Assembly (NCBI RefSeq): GCF_000495915.1
Contig: NZ_AOFQ01000062.1
Location: forward strand, 111,385 to 175,384
Reading direction: 5' to 3'
DNA length: 64,000 nucleotides
DNA from: Stutzerimonas chloritidismutans AW-1
GTDB taxonomy: Bacteria > Pseudomonadota > Gammaproteobacteria > Pseudomonadales > Pseudomonadaceae
The translations under genes and the position numbers were made by a program. The notes under the pieces are model-generated. The model did not search any database, was not told where the DNA came from, and worked only from the letters and a program-made list of their open reading frames with translations. Position 1 is the stretch's first letter, and each line of letters begins with the position of its first letter. Positions 25,101-32,260 of the stretch are shown piece by piece.

Positions 25101-26096
25101 TCATTGCCAGGCCCGGTGATAGGCACCCAGGGTGGTTTGCGAGCCTTCGGACAGGCCATCCAGCACCTGCCGCCAGCCGGGTTCGACCGCGTAGCGCTGC
25201 GGCGCCTTGAGATAGCTGTCCAGCGCCGCGCGCCAGACCCGGGTGACCTGCTCGACATAGGCCGGGCTGCGCTGGCGGCCCTCGATCTTCATCGCGGTGA
25301 CGCCGATGGCGGACAGCTCGGGGATCAGATCCAGGGTGTTCAGGCTGGTGGGTTCTTCCAGCGCGTGGAAGCGCTGACCATTGACCATGAAGCGACCTTT
25401 GCACAGCGTCGGGTAACCAGCCGATTCGCCTTCGGCGTAGCGGTCGATCAGCACGTTGTTGAGGCGCGAGGTCAGCCCTTCCGGCTCCTCGCTCCAGCGC
25501 ACCGCCTTGGCCGGCGAACAGACGCCACAGAGATTGGGTGATTCACCGGTAAGGTAGGAAGAGAGGTGGCAACGGCCCTCGGCCATGATGCACAGGCTGC
25601 CAAAGGCGAACACTTCGATCGGCACCGGGCTGCTCGCCGCGACCTGCTTGACCTGCTTGAGCGAAAGCACCCGCGGCAGCACAGCGCGGCTGATGCCGTA
25701 GCGCTGCTGGTAGAAGCCCAGCGCGGCGGCATTGGTAGCCGACCCCTGCACCGACAGATGCAGATTGAGTTTGGGATGGCGCTTGCTGGCATAGCCGAGC
25801 ACGCCGGGGTCGGCCGCGATCAGCGCATCCACGCCCATGTCGGCGGCCTGATCCACGGCGCGCTGCCAGCGATTCCAGCCGTCCGGCTGGGCATATGTGT
25901 TGACGGCGATATATAGCTGCCGGCCCTTCTCGCGGATCAGCTGCAAACCCTTGTCGAGCTGCTTTTCATCGAGATTGAGGCCGGCGAAATGGCGGGCGTT
26001 GGTGTCGTCGCGAAATCCGACATAGATGGCATCGGCGCCCTGCTGGACGGCGGCCTTGAGCGCGGGCAGGCTTCCTGCCGGGCAGACCAGGTGCAT
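25101..26096 (-). CDS. ubiU: UbiU, O2-independent ubiquinone hydroxylation subunit (U32 family)
   Basis: The product is 331 residues, the same length as E. coli UbiU (YhbU). It has the family start MHLVCPAGSLPALKAAVQQGADAIYVG split over an (alpha/beta) barrel. Cluster-type cysteines lie in FGSLCIMAEGRCHLSSYLTG, NLCGVC and LCKGRF. It is the partner of UbiV. The ATG at 26096 is preferred over a longer frame from 26135. A strong FNR-type box lies 110 bases upstream, and the ubiU-ubiV-ubiT order is that of denitrifiers needing ubiquinone during nitrate respiration. Confidence 0.96.
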   Translation of the reverse strand: MHLVCPAGSLPALKAAVQQGADAIYVGFRDDTNARHFAGLNLDEKQLDKGLQLIREKGRQLYIAVNTYAQPDGWNRWQRAVDQAADMGVDALIAADPGVLGYASKRHPKLNLHLSVQGSATNAAALGFYQQRYGISRAVLPRVLSLKQVKQVAASSPVPIEVFAFGSLCIMAEGRCHLSSYLTGESPNLCGVCSPAKAVRWSEEPEGLTSRLNNVLIDRYAEGESAGYPTLCKGRFMVNGQRFHALEEPTSLNTLDLIPELSAIGVTAMKIEGRQRSPAYVEQVTRVWRAALDSYLKAPQRYAVEPGWRQVLDGLSEGSQTTLGAYHRAWQ

Positions 26097-26205
26097 GACA
26101 ACTCCTAGACATTCGGGTACATGCGCGCCACGCACCGATGGCGTGGCGGTCGTTCGGCTGAACGGAAAACAGCCGGCAGTCTAGGCAGCTGACCATTGGC
26201 CAGCA

Positions 26206-26219
26206 TTGATAGGGGTCAA
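26206..26219. promoter_or_regulatory. FNR/ANR box upstream of ubiUVT
   Basis: TTGAT-AGGG-GTCAA fits the TTGAT-N4-ATCAA consensus at 9 of 10 positions. It is 110 bases upstream of the ubiU start on the divergent side of a small gene, the expected promoter region for anaerobic induction of ubiquinone synthesis. Confidence 0.78.
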
Positions 26220-26298
26220 GTTTGCTCGGACGTCGCGACTGCGACGAAATGCAGCGGAAGGTGCGCGCCAGCCGTGCCATGGCTGGCGAGCAATTGCC

Positions 26299-26508
26299 TC
26301 AAATGCCCTCGTCGCCCTCGAATTCCTCGGTGGCACGGGCGACCATCTGCCGCCACGCGCCGGACTCCTCACCAAGCAGGCGTATGGCCTTCAGGCTCGC
26401 AGCGAAGGCGTCGCGATAGTGCAGCGGATTGTTTTCGCTGGCGGCGCGTTCGGCGAAGGCCTGCGCCTCGCTCAACAGTGCTTCGAATTCGTTCTGGTCC
26501 AGTGCCAT
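26299..26508 (-). CDS. Small conserved acidic protein (69 aa)
   Basis: I cannot name this protein. It is soluble, acidic (ends EEFEGDEGI) and mostly helical, with ALDQNEFEALLSEAQAFAERA at the start and no cysteines or signal peptide. GAGGAGAG lies just upstream of the ATG at 26508, which supports real translation. It lies between norR and ubiU on the same strand, with its end 80 bases before the FNR-type box, so it may be in the same transcription context as ubiU but is not necessarily related. Confidence 0.65.
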   Translation of the reverse strand: MALDQNEFEALLSEAQAFAERAASENNPLHYRDAFAASLKAIRLLGEESGAWRQMVARATEEFEGDEGI

Positions 26509-26581
26509 GGAGCTCTCCTCGCGTGGTGATGTGAGGTTAGACCATGGCTGGTCGTCTGCGACTCTCGCTGGCCGACGGGCG

Positions 26582-28108
26582 CTACTTGAGCTTTAGCCGT
26601 CGCGCCAGTTTGTGCAGGTTGCTCGGGTCGACATCCAGCAGGCGGGCGGCCTGCGCCCAGTTCTCGCCGCTGGCCTCCAACGCCCGGACGATGGCCTGGC
26701 GCTGGGCAGCATCGACGGTGTAGCGCAGCGGCAGCACCTCGTCGGCGACTACCGGCTCATCGGCCACCTGCGCCGCGACCACACCGACGGCATGGCTGTC
26801 CAGGTCCAGCAGATCGGGCTCCAGCGTCAGGATCTCGCTGCGCGACGCGCCACGGCTGAGCAGGCGCAGCGCCGCGCGGCTGACCACATGCTCCAGCTCG
26901 CGCACATTGCCCGGCCAGGAATAGGCCAGCAGAGCGCGCTCGGCGGCCGGCGACAGGCGCATGCTGCGCAGCCCCAGCCGTGCGCGATTGAGTTCGAGGA
27001 AGTGCCCGGCGAGGATCAGCACGTCGTTGCCACGCTCGCGCAAGGGTGGAATCGGCGCCGGATAGACCGACAGCCGGTGATAGAGATCGGCGCGAAAATG
27101 CCCGTCACGCACGCTTTCGCGCAGGTTGCGGTTGGTCGCGGCGATGATGCGCACATCGACCTGGCGCGGCTTGTCCGCACCGAGGCGCTGGATCTCGCCA
27201 TTCTGCAAGGTGCGCAGCAGCTTGGCCTGCACCGTCAGCGGCAGCTCGCCGACCTCGTCGAGCAGCAGCGTGCCTCCATTGGCAGCGTCGAAACGACCGG
27301 GCCGATCGGTGGTGGCACCGGAGAACGCGCCTTTGACGTGGCCGAACAGTTCGCTCTCGGCCAGGGATTCCGGCAGTGCCGCGCAGTTGACGTGCACCAG
27401 TGGCTTGTTGCGCCGCCGCGAATGCCGATGCAGCCAGCGCGCGAACAGCTCCTTGCCGACACCGGTCTCGCCCAGCAGCAGCACTGGCAATTCGGAATCG
27501 GCCACCACCTGCAATTCGCGCAGCAGTTCGCGGATCACATCGCTCTGACCGAGAATTTCGCCATCGCCATGATCGAGTGCGGCTTCCATCACGTCGCTAC
27601 GCGCCAGGCGCAGACCGCGATTCTCATGCTCCAGCCGGGTAACCCGCACCGCGGCCTCGATCACCAGGGTGTAGCGCTGCAGGTCGCAGCGGGCGTCATC
27701 GCCAAAGGTGCCGGCATGCAGCGCATCCAGCGTCAGCGCACCCCACAGCTTGCCTTCGACGTAGAGGCTGACGCCCATGCAGTCATGCACCGGCAACGGC
27801 TCGCCGATGTGCTCGTCGAGCAAACCGTCATAGGGGTCCGGCAGGCGGCTGTCGGGCTCGAACCAGGTCGGCTCGCGCTGGGAGAGGATCGCCGCCAGAC
27901 GCGGATGCTGCGCCACGACGAAGCGCCGGCCCAGCGCCTCCTGCACCAGCCCTACCGCCGCCAGTGGCCGCAGGCTGTCCTCGTCGAGGCGCAACAGCAC
28001 GACGGCACCGCAGCGAAAGTGCTGGTGCAGGGTGTGCACCAGACGTTGCAGGCGCACCGCGTTGGGCAGTTCGGTGGTCAGGTCGGCAAGCAGTGCGTCA
28101 GCCATCAT
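26582..28108 (-). CDS. norR: NorR, nitric-oxide-responsive sigma-54 activator
   Basis: This is a 508-residue enhancer-binding protein. The N-terminal GAF domain keeps residues suited to the mononuclear iron NO sensor (Asp in LPDPYDGLL, His-Asp-Cys in LPVHDCMG, Asp in LTLDAL). The AAA+ domain has Walker A GETGVGKE (about 213-220), a GAFSGA loop (260-265; GAFTGA in most relatives) for sigma-54 contact, and a C-terminal Fis-type HTH (WAQAARLLDVDPSNLHKL). MMAD or MADA (28105) could be the start. It is divergent from dnrN, whose promoter has a sigma-54 -24/-12 element, so NO control of dnrN is expected. Confidence 0.93.
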   Translation of the reverse strand: MMADALLADLTTELPNAVRLQRLVHTLHQHFRCGAVVLLRLDEDSLRPLAAVGLVQEALGRRFVVAQHPRLAAILSQREPTWFEPDSRLPDPYDGLLDEHIGEPLPVHDCMGVSLYVEGKLWGALTLDALHAGTFGDDARCDLQRYTLVIEAAVRVTRLEHENRGLRLARSDVMEAALDHGDGEILGQSDVIRELLRELQVVADSELPVLLLGETGVGKELFARWLHRHSRRRNKPLVHVNCAALPESLAESELFGHVKGAFSGATTDRPGRFDAANGGTLLLDEVGELPLTVQAKLLRTLQNGEIQRLGADKPRQVDVRIIAATNRNLRESVRDGHFRADLYHRLSVYPAPIPPLRERGNDVLILAGHFLELNRARLGLRSMRLSPAAERALLAYSWPGNVRELEHVVSRAALRLLSRGASRSEILTLEPDLLDLDSHAVGVVAAQVADEPVVADEVLPLRYTVDAAQRQAIVRALEASGENWAQAARLLDVDPSNLHKLARRLKLK

Positions 28109-28124
28109 GGTGCTGGATACCCTC

Positions 28125-28141
28125 ATGGTTTTTCGAACCAT
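28125..28141. promoter_or_regulatory. Candidate NorR enhancer site
   Basis: ATGGTT-TTTCG-AACCAT is a perfect inverted repeat containing GT-N7-AC, the core spacing reported for NorR sites in enterobacteria. It lies in the norR-dnrN gap, 66-82 bases upstream of the sigma-54 -24 element, an enhancer-type distance. Other sites of the usual set of three are not obvious. Confidence 0.5.
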
Positions 28142-28205
28142 AACCGCTTCGGGTAATTTCCACCAGCAGCGTGTCGCAGTCGCCAGTTTCCGCGGTGTCG
28201 GCGCC

Positions 28206-28220
28206 TGGCACGGCTGTTGC
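28206..28220 (+). promoter_or_regulatory. Sigma-54 promoter of dnrN
   Basis: TGGCACGGCTGTTGC matches the RpoN consensus TGGCAC-N5-TTGC exactly, with GG (-24) and GC (-12) at the required 10-base spacing. It is 34 bases upstream of the dnrN start and downstream of the NorR-type palindrome, pointing to NO-activated, RpoN-dependent transcription. Confidence 0.88.
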
Positions 28221-28253
28221 GATGGACTGGCCATATCCATCAGGACCACTGCC

Positions 28254-28973
28254 ATGACTACCGACCTAATCGACCAGACCCTCGGCAATCTCGCATGTTC
28301 GGTGCCGGGTGCCACCCGGGTATTCCGCCAGTTCCGCCTGGACTTCTGCTGCGGTGGTGACCTGCCGCTGCGCGAGGCCGCGGCGCGAATCGATGTCGAT
28401 CCGCACATCATCGCCGGCGCCCTGCTCGCGCTCGAGCCGGAAGAATCCGAGAAAGACTGGCGCGCCGAGCCCGCTGGCCAGCTGATCGAATACATCCTGG
28501 CGCGCTTCCATGAGCGGCATCGCGACCAGTTCCCGGAGCTGATTCGCCTGGCCAGCCGGGTCGAGCAGGTCCATGGCAGCCGCCCCGAATGCCCCAACGG
28601 TCTCGCCGAACACCTGTGGCACATGCAGCAGGAGCTGGAAAGCCACATGCTGAAGGAGGAACAGATTCTCTTCCCGATGCTGCAGCGCGGCATGCGCTTC
28701 CCGCAGGCACAGGGGCCGATCTCGGTAATGCGCTACGAGCATCAGGAGCACGGCAATGCCCTGGAACAGCTGGCAGCGCTGACCAACGACATCACCCCGC
28801 CGGCCAACGCATGCAATACCTGGCGCGCGTTGTATCGCGGGCTGGAGGAGATGCGCAGCGACCTGATGCAGCACATCCACCTGGAGAACAACGTGCTGTT
28901 CCGTAACGCGGAAATGACCGCGCCGACAACGAGCGACGAAGGCGTACAACGTATCGAGGTGGCTCAGTCATGA
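28254..28973 (+). CDS. dnrN: Di-iron RIC (repair of iron centres) protein DnrN/YtfE
   Basis: The family repairs iron-sulfur clusters damaged by NO or oxidants. The 239-residue protein has an N-terminal ScdA/DUF542 segment with FRLDFCCGGD (about 28-37). A hemerythrin-like four-helix domain follows, whose His/Glu ligands appear in RFHERHRDQFPEL, HLWHMQQELESHMLKEEQ, YEHQEHGNAL and MQHIHLENNVLF. I use the ATG at 28254 after AGGACC. It overlaps dnrO by 4 bases. Upstream lie a sigma-54 promoter and NorR gene, and a dnr regulator follows. The name follows the P. stutzeri gene. Confidence 0.95.
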   Translation: MTTDLIDQTLGNLACSVPGATRVFRQFRLDFCCGGDLPLREAAARIDVDPHIIAGALLALEPEESEKDWRAEPAGQLIEYILARFHERHRDQFPELIRLASRVEQVHGSRPECPNGLAEHLWHMQQELESHMLKEEQILFPMLQRGMRFPQAQGPISVMRYEHQEHGNALEQLAALTNDITPPANACNTWRALYRGLEEMRSDLMQHIHLENNVLFRNAEMTAPTTSDEGVQRIEVAQS

Positions 28974-29485
28974 AACAGTATCTGCAACCTATCGCCTGGG
29001 GCGTGGCAATGGCCTCGGTCGTCGCCCTGGCCAGCAGCTTCGCCCTGAGCATGGCCGTCGGCACGGCGCAGGCGGCCACTGCACACGATCACAGCCACCC
29101 AACGCCCGTCGCCGCCCAAGCTACGCCAGGCGAGCGCTGGGCCACCGACGCCGCTCTGCGCGAAGGCATGACCCATATCCACGAAGCCGTGCAACGCAGC
29201 ATGCCAAGTGCTCCCGGCCAGCCGGTCAGTGACGAGTCGGCGGCCGCGCTGCAACGCGACATCGAAGCGGCGACCAGCTATCTCATCGCCAACTGCAAGT
29301 TGCCGGAAGCCGCTGACAATGCGCTGCATGGCCTGTTGATCGACCTGCTCAAGGGCGCCGAGGCGCTGTCCGATGCCGAGCAGCGTGAACAGGGCCTGCA
29401 GAGCATTTTCGACGCACTGGAACGTTATCCGCAGCTGTTTGCCGAGCCGGTATGGCGTGACGGATTCGTCGCTCATCTGCACTGA
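28970..29485 (+). CDS. dnrO: DnrO-like periplasmic protein (171 aa)
   Basis: An N-terminal signal sequence or anchor (residues about 8-36, ending GTAQAATA) is followed by a His-rich linker (HDHSHPTP). The helical mature part has GMTHIHEAVQRSM, YLIANCKLPEAADNALHGLLIDLLKGAE and a C-terminal helix. In pseudomonads a gene of this type follows dnrN and is called dnrO; I know no biochemical function. The single Cys with nearby His residues may bind a metal. ATG overlaps the dnrN stop by four bases, so it is co-translated and should share NorR control. Confidence 0.75.
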   Translation: MKQYLQPIAWGVAMASVVALASSFALSMAVGTAQAATAHDHSHPTPVAAQATPGERWATDAALREGMTHIHEAVQRSMPSAPGQPVSDESAAALQRDIEAATSYLIANCKLPEAADNALHGLLIDLLKGAEALSDAEQREQGLQSIFDALERYPQLFAEPVWRDGFVAHLH

Positions 29486-29521
29486 TCGCCGACGCGGTAC
29501 CGAGCCGCGTATGGCCAGATC

Positions 29522-29535
29522 ATGAGCGTCATCAA
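29522..29535. promoter_or_regulatory. Possible FNR/DNR-type box upstream of dnrD
   Basis: ATGAG-CGTC-ATCAA has a perfect right half of the FNR/DNR box and 3 of 5 bases in the left half, 85-98 bases before the ATG at 29620. It would fit ANR activation of dnrD but is weaker than the other boxes in this region. Confidence 0.4.
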
Positions 29536-29619
29536 CTTCTAACCTGCGTCATCGCCCACCACATGCGCTAGGCTGAAGGCCGACGTTTGTTGTTGTTCAA
29601 TTGAAACAGGACGCCTTGC

Positions 29620-30303
29620 ATGGTGCTTCACCGCGTACACCACCAGATTCTCCGCAGCCATCACCTGTTCGAACCGCTGAACGAAGAGCAGATGGAAGAA
29701 CTGCTCAATGCCAGCCAACTGCTCAACCTCGACAAGGGTGACAACCTGTTCCACCAGGGCGAGCCGGCACACAACTTCTACTTCGTCATCTCCGGTGCGG
29801 TTAAGGTCTACCGCCTGACGCCCGACGGCCAGGAGAAGGTCTTCGAGGTCATCGGCAACCGCCAGACCTTTGCCGAAGCCATGATGCTGATGGACACGCC
29901 CAACTACGTGGCCTCGGCCCAGGCGGTCTGCCCGTCGCAGGTCTACCGGTTCTCCAACGCGGCCTACATGCGCCTGCTGGAAGCCAACCAGCGCCTCACC
30001 TTCGCCCTGCTCGGCAAGCTCTGCGTGCGCCTGCACCAGCGCATCAACGAAATCGAAACGCTGTCGCTGAAGAACGCCACCCACCGCGTGGTGCGCTATC
30101 TGCTGACGCAACTGGCGCGAGTGAAGGACGGCAGCAACAGCTTCGAGCTACCGATGGCCAAGCAGCTGGTGGCCGGGCACCTGTCGATCCAGCCAGAGAC
30201 GTTTTCGCGGATCATTCGGCGACTGATCGACGAGAGCATCATCACCCAGGAAGGCCGGCAGATCGCGATCCTCGATCGCCAGCGGCTCGAGCAGTTCGAG
30301 TGA
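29620..30303 (+). CDS. dnrD: DNR/DnrD, NO-responsive Crp/Fnr regulator of denitrification
   Basis: The protein has 227 residues, the same length as P. aeruginosa DNR, and closely similar blocks (RVHHQILRSHHLFEPL, VYRLTPDGQEKVFEV, LSLKNATHRVVRYLL, QLVAGHLSIQPETFSRII). The recognition helix reads IQPETFSRIIRRL, near-identical to the regulator at 22313. It lacks FNR-type cluster cysteines and is expected to bind haem and NO and activate nir, nor and nos promoters through FNR-like boxes. It follows dnrNO by 134 bases and is itself followed by a box and dnrP. Confidence 0.95.
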   Translation: MVLHRVHHQILRSHHLFEPLNEEQMEELLNASQLLNLDKGDNLFHQGEPAHNFYFVISGAVKVYRLTPDGQEKVFEVIGNRQTFAEAMMLMDTPNYVASAQAVCPSQVYRFSNAAYMRLLEANQRLTFALLGKLCVRLHQRINEIETLSLKNATHRVVRYLLTQLARVKDGSNSFELPMAKQLVAGHLSIQPETFSRIIRRLIDESIITQEGRQIAILDRQRLEQFE

Positions 30304-30304
30304 G

Positions 30305-30318
30305 TTGATCGTCGTCAA
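30305..30318. promoter_or_regulatory. FNR/ANR/DNR box upstream of dnrP
   Basis: TTGAT-CGTC-GTCAA matches 9 of 10 consensus positions and begins one base after the dnrD stop codon, 54 bases before the dnrP ATG. It suggests that dnrP has its own anaerobic or NO-responsive promoter rather than depending on dnrD read-through. Confidence 0.78.
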
Positions 30319-30371
30319 AGCCTGCGATTTTTCCGCCGTGTCAGGCTTTACCGACCGAGAGGAGCGCCGCC

Positions 30372-30563
30372 ATGCCCAGATGCCTGTACTGCCAACAGGA
30401 CAACCCGCCGAAGCAAGCCGAATGCAGCAACTGCGGCATGCCGCTGCCGGAACACGCCGACAGCGCCCCGGAGCGCCGGCAGCGGCGCTTCCTGTGGTTC
30501 TGCATCGGTCTCAGCGTCTTCTGCGCGGTGATGATCGTCTGGCTGCCACGCCATCTGTTCTGA
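30372..30563 (+). CDS. dnrP: DnrP-like zinc-ribbon membrane protein (63 aa)
   Basis: The 63-residue product begins MPRCLYCQQDNPPKQAEC. Two CXXC pairs (CLYC and CSNC) form a zinc ribbon in the first 25 residues, followed by a charged linker and one C-terminal hydrophobic helix (FLWFCIGLSVFCAVMIVWL). Small genes with this plan next to dnr are called dnrP in pseudomonads; function is unknown. GAGAGGAG precedes the ATG. A good FNR-type box lies upstream. It may anchor at the inner membrane with the zinc ribbon in the cytoplasm. Confidence 0.82.
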   Translation: MPRCLYCQQDNPPKQAECSNCGMPLPEHADSAPERRQRRFLWFCIGLSVFCAVMIVWLPRHLF

Positions 30564-30680
30564 TGGCGCCCCACCCAATGATGTCTACAGCGGATAGTCG
30601 CTTCGCAGTGAAACGCCGCCCCGTTCTGAAGCGGATGTGCCGCGAAACAGCTCAGCGACCAGCCTTCCCACAGCAATCCT

Positions 30681-31448
30681 TCAGCGTGGCCCCATGATCT
30701 GCGCCAGCGCATCCGGCTGCGGTGCACCCTGGTGCTGCTGCAGACGGTCGTTGTCGTCGAGATAGAAGATCGCCGGAGTCGCCTGGGCACCCAGTTCGCT
30801 CATCAGCATCAGGTTGTTGGTGAGCTGTTCTTCCAGTTCTGCCGGGATCTTATCCAGCGCCTTGAGCTTGCTCGCCTTGCCGGCCGCCTCGTGCTCGTTG
30901 AGCGCTGCCTGAGGATCCTTGGCGCTGAGCAGCGCGGCGGATTTGCCGGCGCTGTCGGCGCGCAGCATGCCGACCATGATGTGCCGCAACTGCACCTTGC
31001 CGGACTCGACCCAGGGCCGGGCCTGCTTCCAGAACATGTTGCAGTACGGACAGTTAGGGTCGCTGAACATGTAGATGATGCGCGGTGCGTCGGCCTTGCC
31101 GTCGGCGATCCAGGTGCTGTTCTCCATGCGCGTCCACATTTCCTTGCCCAGCGGTTCGTAGACCAGCTTCTCCAGGTGCGCGCGGGTCAGGTCCTCGCCT
31201 TTTGCATCGAGCAGGCTACCGATCAGCACGTGCTCGCCATCCGGGGTGAGATACAGCGCCATGCCCTGCCCGTTGTAACGCGCGGCATAGCCCTTGAGCC
31301 CGCCGGGTGCCTCGAAACGGCCGACGACCTCGGCGCCACGCGCCTCGACGGCCTTGATCGCCTCCGGCAATTCCTCGGCCTGCGCCATGGGCAGGGCCAG
31401 CAGGCTGACGCCCGCCAGCAGGTAGGGTAACGGCTTGAATCGAATCAC
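30681..31448 (-). CDS. dsbG: DsbG-type periplasmic disulfide isomerase/reductase
   Basis: The 255-residue precursor has a signal peptide (cleaved after MAQA, about residue 24), an N-terminal dimerisation domain, and a thioredoxin-fold domain with the CPYC active site at Cys133-Cys136. DsbG reduces or isomerises oxidised cysteines in periplasmic proteins and depends on DsbD for electrons. Its ATG overlaps the stop of the TlpA-like gene by four bases, and dsbD is next upstream, making a dsbD-tlpA-dsbG operon like that of P. aeruginosa PA2478-PA2476, which is reported to answer to copper through DsbRS. Confidence 0.92.
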   Translation of the reverse strand: MIRFKPLPYLLAGVSLLALPMAQAEELPEAIKAVEARGAEVVGRFEAPGGLKGYAARYNGQGMALYLTPDGEHVLIGSLLDAKGEDLTRAHLEKLVYEPLGKEMWTRMENSTWIADGKADAPRIIYMFSDPNCPYCNMFWKQARPWVESGKVQLRHIMVGMLRADSAGKSAALLSAKDPQAALNEHEAAGKASKLKALDKIPAELEEQLTNNLMLMSELGAQATPAIFYLDDNDRLQQHQGAPQPDALAQIMGPR

Positions 31449-32260
31449 TGCGCAGCATCCTCTTTCAGTTTTTCCAGCGCGCGCGCCAGGCTGGCGTGCG
31501 AGAGTTCGCCAAGATGGCTGCTGACCTGGCGGCCATCGGCGTTGTAGAACAGCGTGGTCGGCAGCGCCGTGGAGCCCACGTGCTGGCCGAGACGCCCGCC
31601 ACTGTCGAGCAGGACGTTATCGAGACTCAGCCCTTCGGTTTCCAGGAAGCGGTTGATCTCCCCCTCCCCCTCGCCCTGATTGACGAAGAGAAACAGGGTG
31701 TCGCTTTCCCTCGCCTGCGCGTCGGCCAGCACCGGCATTTCGCGGCGGCACGGCGGGCACCAGGTCGCCCACAGATTGATCACCAGCGGCTGACCGGAAT
31801 AATCCTCCAGCGCCACCGGGCGACCCTGGTTGTCGCGCAGGGCCATTTCCGGCAGCCGCGTGCCCTGCTCGAAGGAGTGCCAGGCCAGATTACTGAAGCC
31901 CCAGCTGAGGATTCCCACCGTCAGCGCGATGCCCAGCGGCTTGCGCAGCTCGCGGTCACGCCAGCCCCACCAGATGCCCAACGCCAGCGCAACGATCAGA
32001 CCGGGCCAGGCGATAAAGCCACCGTCACGGATATCGATGACGCTCAGCCAGTCGTCTCGGTAATACGCCCAGTACAGCGCGACAAAGGCCAGGCGAGCCA
32101 CGAACAGCGCCACCAACAGCAGGCGAAACAGCTGCCGCTCCGGGTTGCGCTCGCTGCGACGGCCGACCCACCAGCCGGTCAGGGTCGCCAGCAGCAGGCT
32201 GCCCAGCAGCAATACATGGGGCACCGCCAGGGCCAGCGGCCCGATATTCACAGTCAGCAT
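31445..32260 (-). CDS. Membrane-anchored TlpA-like thiol:disulfide oxidoreductase
   Basis: This 271-residue protein has about four N-terminal hydrophobic helices (residues 8-30, 44-66, 82-100, 108-124). A periplasmic thioredoxin domain with WCPPC (Cys168-Cys171) and the cis-Pro loop STALPTTLF follows. It is likely a reductant shuttle fed by DsbD, related to ScsB/TlpA/DsbE proteins; the polytopic N terminus is unusual compared with the single anchor of TlpA. The start at 32260 overlaps the dsbD stop by one base (TGATG), and its own stop overlaps dsbG. Confidence 0.88.
   Translation of the reverse strand: MLTVNIGPLALAVPHVLLLGSLLLATLTGWWVGRRSERNPERQLFRLLLVALFVARLAFVALYWAYYRDDWLSVIDIRDGGFIAWPGLIVALALGIWWGWRDRELRKPLGIALTVGILSWGFSNLAWHSFEQGTRLPEMALRDNQGRPVALEDYSGQPLVINLWATWCPPCRREMPVLADAQARESDTLFLFVNQGEGEGEINRFLETEGLSLDNVLLDSGGRLGQHVGSTALPTTLFYNADGRQVSSHLGELSHASLARALEKLKEDAAQ

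Noticed and set aside
30305..30697. 130-codon plus-strand frame covering dnrP
   Set aside because: It is out of frame with the zinc-ribbon ORF at 30372-30563, which has a good ribosome site and motifs.
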